DNA from: Acidobacteriota bacterium
GTDB lineage: Bacteria; Acidobacteriota; Terriglobia; Acidiferrales; UBA7541
NCBI GenBank assembly: GCA_003224145.1
Contig: QHYN01000244.1
Coordinates: 1 to 38,100, forward strand
Direction of reading: 5' to 3'
Length of the DNA stretch: 38,100 bases
In this document: piece after piece, positions 33,042 to 38,100 of the stretch
Layout of the letters: the number at the start of each line of letters is the position of its first letter
Numbering within the stretch: position 1 is the stretch's first letter
Position numbers and translations under genes: made by a program
The notes under the pieces: generated by a model
Database searches by the model: none
What the model was told of the DNA's origin: nothing
The model's input: only the letters and a program-made list of their open reading frames with translations

Positions 33042-33938
33042 ATGGCGACAAGCGTGCAACGTGCCAGTCAACTGACCCTGGCGGATATGAAAGGCAAAGT
33101 CGATCCGGACTGGTGCCCCGGATGTGGCGATTTTGGCGTGCTCGCGGCGCTGGAAAAGGCGCTGGTCGAGCTGCGAATCCCGAATCACAATGTTGTCGCT
33201 ATCAGCGGCATCGGGTGTTCGTCCAACCTTCCCGGGTACATCAACACGTATGGGATGCACACGCTACATGGTCGGGCGCTGGCGGTGGCGACTGGTTTGA
33301 AGCTTGCCAATCATGAGCTAACTGTCATTGTCACGGGCGGCGACGGTGACGGCTTCGGAATCGGCGGCAACCATTTCGTGCATACGATGCGGCGAAATGT
33401 GGACCTGCTCTACATCGTGATGGACAACCAGATCTATGGCCTGACCACAGGTCAGACGTCTCCGACGAGCCGAATCGGGATGAAGACGAAAAGCATGCCA
33501 TTCGGGAACATCGAGGCGCCGGTCAATCCGATTTCCCTGGCACTGGCGGCGGGCGCGACGTTTGTCGCGCGAGGCTACAGCGGCGAACAGAAGCATCTCA
33601 CGGAGCTCATCAAACAAGGCATCGAGCACAAGGGCTTTTCGTTCCTCGACGTCTTCAGCCCCTGCGTGACTTACAATCATGACAACACTTACCAGTGGTA
33701 CCGCCCGCGGGTGAAAAAGCTCGAAGATGATTCTGCCTATGATGCAACGGATTGGACAGCCGCGATGGAGAAGTCGCTGCTCTGGGGCGATGAAATCCCT
33801 ATTGGCAAATTTTTCGAGCGCACAGACGTTCCCACCCTGCACGGGTCCGAGCCGGTGTTGAACGAAGGACCGCTGGTGCACCTAGACGCCAGGGTGCCGC
33901 CCGATGTGGCCCGCACATTCATTGAAGAGCTAATGTAG
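33042..33938 (+). CDS. korB: 2-oxoacid:ferredoxin oxidoreductase, beta subunit
   Basis: 298 residues. TPP-binding motif GDGDGFGIGGNHFVHTMRRN (about 98-117) and NQIYGLTTGQTSPTS follow the Fe-S cluster cysteines WCPGCGDFG (C25, C28) and GIGCSS (C59), with a later Cys in FSPCVTYN (about 208). Length and order fit the short KorB type that binds one 4Fe cluster. GGAGGAG lies about eight bases before the ATG. It is the second gene of korAB; the next gene on the plus strand is 2.9 kb away. Confidence 0.95.
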   Translation: MATSVQRASQLTLADMKGKVDPDWCPGCGDFGVLAALEKALVELRIPNHNVVAISGIGCSSNLPGYINTYGMHTLHGRALAVATGLKLANHELTVIVTGGDGDGFGIGGNHFVHTMRRNVDLLYIVMDNQIYGLTTGQTSPTSRIGMKTKSMPFGNIEAPVNPISLALAAGATFVARGYSGEQKHLTELIKQGIEHKGFSFLDVFSPCVTYNHDNTYQWYRPRVKKLEDDSAYDATDWTAAMEKSLLWGDEIPIGKFFERTDVPTLHGSEPVLNEGPLVHLDARVPPDVARTFIEELM

Positions 33939-33972
33939 GAAAGGTGGTCCATTCTTTGACGGCCACGGGAAT

Positions 33973-36600
33973 CTAGCTTCCGGCGGCGGCATGGCGAGCC
34001 AGGAATTTCCGCCGGTACAGTTCGAAGAAACGGCTGGTGAAGCGATTCTCAGGGTCGTAGCGGTGTTTCGCCTGGAAGAAGCTGTCCATGTTGGGATATG
34101 CCCGCCGCAGGTCTTCGAATTCCACTTCGCGAGCGTAGGTGAGATAAAAGGTGCCGCCGTTCTGCACGGCGAGGCGTGTCAACTCTTGTGCAAGCTCGTT
34201 GCTCTTCCTCCACCCTTCCGGCGAGAGAGGCTCATTGATATACAGCACCGCGGCAAGAGCTTCCTCACGCGGCGCATAAGAGAGGAAGGATTCGGGGTCT
34301 GCCCTCACGTAGCGGATGGTCAATCCCAGTAGATTCGTCCGTGATTCGCGCAGAACGGTGCGGGCCGCTTCCATAAAAGGAACAAAGCGGGGGATGGGAA
34401 CAAAAAACTCCTGAATCACGTCCGTATCGGCGGGCGAATGGTATTCAAACATTTTGATCGCCGAGACCGGGGGCCGCATGGCGTTATTACGGGAGACGAA
34501 TCCTCCGCGTGAGGGATGCAGGGAAATCAGCTTCTCGGCGTGCCACCGAAGGGTCTTTCCCCATCGGTGTTTTCGGGATAACCCGAACAGAAAACGGTCG
34601 CGCTGGACGTTGCGTTCGTGGTCGAGCTGGAAAATACCTTTGGGGCGGGCCGATGTCGCGCTCCATTTCGTCACGATGGTGTCGTCGAGAAAACAATTTG
34701 GCGCAATAGAGGGACGACCAATGAAGAGCCGGGCGTCGGAATCACCGCGGACCTTTCGCTCGAAATATTCGGGAACCGCGGCGAGAGGCATGACTTCCGA
34801 ACTCTGCTGGTAAACGCAATTCTCAACGAGTTCGAGATCGACATCCAGGATAATTCCGAACATGCCGTAGCCGCCAATGGCGAGGCGAAACAGCTCAGCG
34901 TTTTCGGACCTGCTCGCGTGAAGCACAGAGCCATCTGCGAGCATTATGCGAAAACCAAGGACGCTCTGAATGATGGTGGAGAATTCAAGATCCCGGCCGT
35001 GGGCATTGGCGGAAAGCGAGCCCCCCACGGTGAAATTGTTATCGGACTGCTGGGCCTTCATGGCGAGTCCGGAGGCGTTTATGGTGTCCTGGATTTTTTC
35101 CCAACTGATTCCGCTTTCGACGGTGATCCGCTTCCCGGGCACGTCGAGAGAAAGGACACGGTTGAAGCGCTTCAAATCCAGAGCGACGGCGCCCTCCGCA
35201 AAGGCGTGGCCACCGAGATTGTGCGTCGTTCCCATTAGACAGACCTGCAGACTGTTCTTGCGCGCCTGATCCAGAGCTTCACGAATGCCCGAGATCGTGC
35301 GGGGTGAATAAATCGTTCGTAAGCGCGCGGAATAGACGCGGCGCGCATCGATTACCCGGAGGTGTGGTGTTTCTTTTTGAATTTCGTAGAGTGCACTCAG
35401 GAGCCGCTTGCGTGCGCGCGAAGGCACTTCCGGATAGACCGGGAGATAGAGCAGCTTGCGGTAGGCGGCACGCAATTTTTCGGGCGCGGGGAATTTGCCT
35501 CCCGGCGGCGGCTCGACCACGTAGAGCGCGGAGCCCGCAGTGGTGGCGTCAAATCCATAGGTGCGAAGCGCGGCAGCAAACCGGTCGGGAGCTTCCACGA
35601 GAACGGGAAACACCCAATAGCTGTGAAAGGGCGCGGCGCTGCCGAGGCAAGTTAGGCCGGGAGGAAGCGCTCGCGCAAATTCTCCTGCCACCTCCGTCCG
35701 CTGTCGCAACCGCTCGGCGCTGAACTTGCGGAGACGCCGCCGCAGCAGCCCCAGGAGCGGGGCGGACGGGTGCTTGCGAATCAGCGCCAGATCCTCTTCT
35801 TCGTCTTCGGGCGGCAGATTGCGCACCGCGTTGATCACCTGGTCGAAATCCTTTTCGAAGAACATGCAGGCGCGGTAAAAAAGGCCGTAGAGAAGAGGAA
35901 TGGTGAAGAGCTTGACGAGAACGTGGGTGAAGAGCAAATGGAAATACTCGGTGCGCTTCTGCAGTGGGTAGCCTTGCTGGAGGGAGCGCATTTTTTGCAG
36001 AAGCTGGGGATCTTTCAATCGAACGAGCGCGCCGACGAGCGCGGTTGCCGTTTTGATGGAGCCGAAGCTGAACATCGCCACATCCGTCTCCACATGACCG
36101 GTGTAATCCATGCCCGAGAAGGCTTGCGCGCAGTCTTCCAGGACCAGGAGTCCGTGACGTTTGGCGACGGCGATGAACGGGTCCATCTCCACGCGGCTGC
36201 CAAAAAGATGTGCAATCACTACCGCGCGCGTTTTCGGCGTGATCGCCGCTTCCATTGCCGAAACCTCCGGCGCGAGTTTTTCGAGATTGAGATCCAGCGG
36301 GACGGGAACCAGGCCGTGTTTCCGGGCAATGTCTGCCATTTCGCGAATGGTGAGCGCGGACATCAGAATTTCGCTGCCCGGGGACCATCCCTGAGCCTTC
36401 AAGAAGAGGTCGAAGGCTGCACGCACGGCGAACGTAACCAGGACGGGCTGCCCCGGAGCAAACAGATGACGGAGAGCGGCCTCGCACTTCTCCGCGTTCC
36501 CAGGGACAAGACACCGGAGCATACCTGCGGCGAGGTCGCGCCAACGAATGTCGAGTTGTTTACGGGGATAGAGCAACAGTTTCCGGCGGGTCATCGGCAT
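33973..36600 (-). CDS. Fusion of DegT/DnrJ-type PLP aminotransferase and PCMH-type FAD oxidoreductase
   Basis: 875 residues from the ATG at 36600 (an ATG six bases later and an open frame to 36732 are alternatives; no good ribosome site). Residues about 1-410 have the DegT/DnrJ/EryC1 fold: VTFAVRAAFDLFLKAQGW, TPKTRAVVIAHLFGS, the cofactor Asp in LVLEDCAQAF (D156) and FSFGSIKTATALVGALV with the PLP lysine K183. Residues about 425-600 form a PCMH FAD domain: RTIYSPRTISGIREAL, MGTTHNLGGHAFAEGAV, RITVESGISWEKI, FTVGGSLSANAHGRD and AIGGYGMFGIILDV. The rest ends RYDPENRFTSRFF, as in sugar-lactone and alditol oxidases. Such a one-chain combination is not one I know as a characterised enzyme; it may convert an aldehyde or sugar by oxidation then transamination. 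Confidence 0.85.
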   Translation of the reverse strand: MPMTRRKLLLYPRKQLDIRWRDLAAGMLRCLVPGNAEKCEAALRHLFAPGQPVLVTFAVRAAFDLFLKAQGWSPGSEILMSALTIREMADIARKHGLVPVPLDLNLEKLAPEVSAMEAAITPKTRAVVIAHLFGSRVEMDPFIAVAKRHGLLVLEDCAQAFSGMDYTGHVETDVAMFSFGSIKTATALVGALVRLKDPQLLQKMRSLQQGYPLQKRTEYFHLLFTHVLVKLFTIPLLYGLFYRACMFFEKDFDQVINAVRNLPPEDEEEDLALIRKHPSAPLLGLLRRRLRKFSAERLRQRTEVAGEFARALPPGLTCLGSAAPFHSYWVFPVLVEAPDRFAAALRTYGFDATTAGSALYVVEPPPGGKFPAPEKLRAAYRKLLYLPVYPEVPSRARKRLLSALYEIQKETPHLRVIDARRVYSARLRTIYSPRTISGIREALDQARKNSLQVCLMGTTHNLGGHAFAEGAVALDLKRFNRVLSLDVPGKRITVESGISWEKIQDTINASGLAMKAQQSDNNFTVGGSLSANAHGRDLEFSTIIQSVLGFRIMLADGSVLHASRSENAELFRLAIGGYGMFGIILDVDLELVENCVYQQSSEVMPLAAVPEYFERKVRGDSDARLFIGRPSIAPNCFLDDTIVTKWSATSARPKGIFQLDHERNVQRDRFLFGLSRKHRWGKTLRWHAEKLISLHPSRGGFVSRNNAMRPPVSAIKMFEYHSPADTDVIQEFFVPIPRFVPFMEAARTVLRESRTNLLGLTIRYVRADPESFLSYAPREEALAAVLYINEPLSPEGWRKSNELAQELTRLAVQNGGTFYLTYAREVEFEDLRRAYPNMDSFFQAKHRYDPENRFTSRFFELYRRKFLARHAAAGS

Positions 36601-36806
36601 AGAGTGGCGGCATTCTATAACAGGCGGCGGAAAGAGACCATCCCAGAAGAGCGTCCTTGGTGCACCGCTGAACGCGGCGCGCAGGCAAACCGTGTCACTA
36701 TCCTGTCGGCAAGGCGCTGGCGCGATTGCCATGAATCTCTTAGAATCGCGTCACTTTTTGGGGCCATCCTGTTACAGGTATGACTCCATTGTGAGGAGGT
36801 TCTCTT

Positions 36807-37259
36807 ATGAAGGCGGCCATCGGTTTGTGCGCGACGCTCTGCATGTGCGCGGCTGTTGGGATTGCCCAGCAGCAGGTGAAACCTCGTGGAGAAGAGGGAA
36901 GAATCATTGCGCTGGAATCGGCCTGGGACCAGGCCGAGCAAAACAGGGACGTGAACGCGCTCGCCAACCTGCTGGCGGACAACTTGGTTTACGTGGACTA
37001 CGACGGGTCGCTGAGCAACAAACAGGAATTCCTGGCGAGCATCAAGAGCGGGGACGTCACCGGGGAGCAGATCAACAACGAAGGTGTGAGCGTGCGTCTG
37101 TACAACAACAATGTGGCCGTGAGCACGGGCATCTACCGAGACAAAGGAATCGAAAAAGGAAAACCCTTTCACCGCCGGGGGCGCTTCACCAACGTGTGGC
37201 TGAATCAAAACGGCAAGTGGGAATGCATTGCCAGCCAATCGACGTTGATCGCGCGCTAG
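36807..37259 (+). CDS. Exported NTF2-like protein (DUF4440/SnoaL-like)
   Basis: 150 residues with a signal peptide (MKAAIGLCATLCMCAAVGIAQQ, cleavage near 20). The mature part has the cone-shaped NTF2-like fold of DUF4440: IIALESAWDQAEQNRDVNALANLL, then DNLVYVDYDGSLSNKQEFLASI, and the strand pair VAVSTGIYRDKG...RGRFTNVWLNQNGKWECIASQS. Family members bind small hydrophobic molecules or act as isomerases; no catalytic residue can be assigned here. GAGGAGG is eight bases before the ATG. It diverges from the aminotransferase/oxidase fusion gene across a 206-base spacer, which holds a CCTGTTACAGG palindrome (36768-36778). Confidence 0.8.
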   Translation: MKAAIGLCATLCMCAAVGIAQQQVKPRGEEGRIIALESAWDQAEQNRDVNALANLLADNLVYVDYDGSLSNKQEFLASIKSGDVTGEQINNEGVSVRLYNNNVAVSTGIYRDKGIEKGKPFHRRGRFTNVWLNQNGKWECIASQSTLIAR

Positions 37260-37375
37260 CCACAAGGAATCCAGAGTCTTAGATAACGAAATCCACGCAA
37301 TCGAAAGTGCAGCCGCCACAACTTCATTAGAGAGAGGGTATCGAAAGATTTCTGGAGATGGGCAGCGCAGGTGGC

Positions 37376-38080
37376 TTACGGTCGATCTTCGCTTTCGTGG
37401 ATTTCGTGAGCGACCCAGATGGTCACGCCCACGCTGGCTGCGATGACGTACCAAATGAACTTGCTCTTGGCAGCTTTAATGGGAGGCCCGCCTATGCCTT
37501 TGGTGCCAGCCCCGCGCGGCCCCTGTGGGTTAGGCGCGTTCGGATCAAGAACGATGCGGTAAGCGACTCCTTCGGGAATTTCGCGCACGTCATCTTCGAC
37601 GGCGATAGAAAGCGAGCCGCGAGTGCTCTGGACGACGAGTTCCTTGGGGCCCAGGACGGTGACCTTCCCGATGGTGGGCCCGTCGGTGTACGGACGAATC
37701 ACCGCGGAAGCCACATGCAGGGCGAAAGCTTTTGAATTGGCCGTGGAAAAAGTGGCTGAGCCGAGCGTAAGCGTGGCGGCGTTGCTGGCCTCATCCTGAA
37801 TCAAGGTAGCGCAGCTGCCGCCTGAGAGAAGCAAGCGGGCCGCGCCCGCACGCACCTGGACGCTACCCATTTGTTCCGTACTCAGCCGGTCTCCGCTAAA
37901 AACGGTTGCACCGACAGAAGCCAGGGTGGACCCCACATGAGCGCGATCAGCAAAAACCACCGTCCCAAACGAAGCGGAGGGAGCGCCCCAGAGAGGTGTA
38001 ATCAAAAGCGTGAGCGAGAGCAGGGTGGCAACAAAATCTCGGGCTATTAAAGAGCAGTCGAACAAATACAGGCGCGCCAT
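37376..38080 (-). CDS. FecR-like exported protein with C-terminal membrane anchor
   Basis: 234 residues from the second of two adjacent ATGs (38080), because GGAGG is five bases upstream of it; the ATG at 38083 is only two bases away from GGAGG. A hydrophobic segment at about 14-33 (DFVATLLSLTLLITPLWG) is a signal peptide or anchor. The middle resembles the beta-rich FecR domain: FADRAHVGSTLASVGATVFSGDRLSTEQ, GSVQVRAGAARLLLSGGS, then LGPKELVVQSTRGSLSIAVEDD. A Pro/Gly-rich linker and a final span (about 210-228, FIWYVIAASVGVTIWVAHE) follow. No sigma factor or TonB receptor adjoins, so a regulatory FecR role is doubtful; related acidobacterial proteins are probably structural or adhesive. The gene lies near the end of the window and its promoter is not in view. 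Confidence 0.65.
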   Translation of the reverse strand: MARLYLFDCSLIARDFVATLLSLTLLITPLWGAPSASFGTVVFADRAHVGSTLASVGATVFSGDRLSTEQMGSVQVRAGAARLLLSGGSCATLIQDEASNAATLTLGSATFSTANSKAFALHVASAVIRPYTDGPTIGKVTVLGPKELVVQSTRGSLSIAVEDDVREIPEGVAYRIVLDPNAPNPQGPRGAGTKGIGGPPIKAAKSKFIWYVIAASVGVTIWVAHEIHESEDRP

Positions 38081-38100
38081 CATCGCCTCCAAGAGGGCCA

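Noticed and set aside
35770-36783. 337-codon open plus frame
   Set aside because: Antisense to the aminotransferase domain of the fusion gene; the minus-strand product has recognisable catalytic residues.

Overview
The window looks like a chromosomal stretch of an Acidobacteriota (Terriglobia-like) genome. The best single clue is a 133-residue cupin at 25092-25493 whose sequence and metal/active-site residue numbering match, from memory, the manganese hydroxynitrile lyase of Granulicella tundricola. Supporting clues are a serine/threonine kinase fused to a TolB-like propeller, GC-rich coding DNA, and long repeat-bearing intergenic spacers. Taxonomy is inference; no rRNA, tRNA or CRISPR array was seen.

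Layout. 1-4927 (+): the 3' part of an ABC-transporter ATPase fused to a complete DtxR-type metal-sensing domain, a DUF971 protein, a cyclic-nucleotide-binding/DUF1003 membrane protein, and an APC permease with a long soluble tail. 4982-7098 (-): mscL with a zinc-ribbon tail, a small membrane protein, a cyclophilin and a DinB/YfiT-like protein. 7298-9268 (+): trxB and a monofunctional proline dehydrogenase, separated by a 110-bp inverted-repeat element. 9343-12684 (-): a run of TlpA-like thioredoxin, metallo-beta-lactamase-fold hydrolase, O-methyltransferase and cytochrome P450, with an ATGA overlap between hydrolase and methyltransferase. 12867-18507 (+): a 7Fe ferredoxin with a good promoter, an alpha/beta hydrolase with a duplicated N-terminal domain, a GH57 glucanotransferase/amylase and a trypsin-like protease. 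18508-19396 is a long non-coding spacer with a terminator, a near-consensus promoter and degenerate direct repeats, leading into rel (19397-21619). 21782-24297 (+): a repeat-containing probable lipoprotein, a peptidase-M1-like lipoprotein without the zinc motif, and ridA.

24350-27920 is the most interesting part: a minus-strand cluster (AraC-type regulator, aldo/keto reductase, hydroxynitrile-lyase cupin, F420/deazaflavin-type oxidoreductase) inserted between the complete ridA and a second, diverged copy of the ridA 3' end plus its downstream DNA. A broken cupin copy lies at its left edge. This looks like a small acquired module for aldehyde/cyanohydrin chemistry, bounded by direct repeats of a target-gene 3' end.

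28131-38080: a kinase/TolB fusion (-), a vapC (PIN) remnant, a korA-korB 2-oxoacid:ferredoxin oxidoreductase pair (+), a very unusual aminotransferase/FAD-oxidase fusion (-), a secreted NTF2-like protein (+) and a FecR-like exported protein (-). Central redox and carbon metabolism (trxB, proline oxidation, ferredoxin, KorAB, GH57) and stress response (rel, mscL, ridA) sit beside accessory material concentrated at 17.4-19.4 kb and 24.3-31.1 kb.
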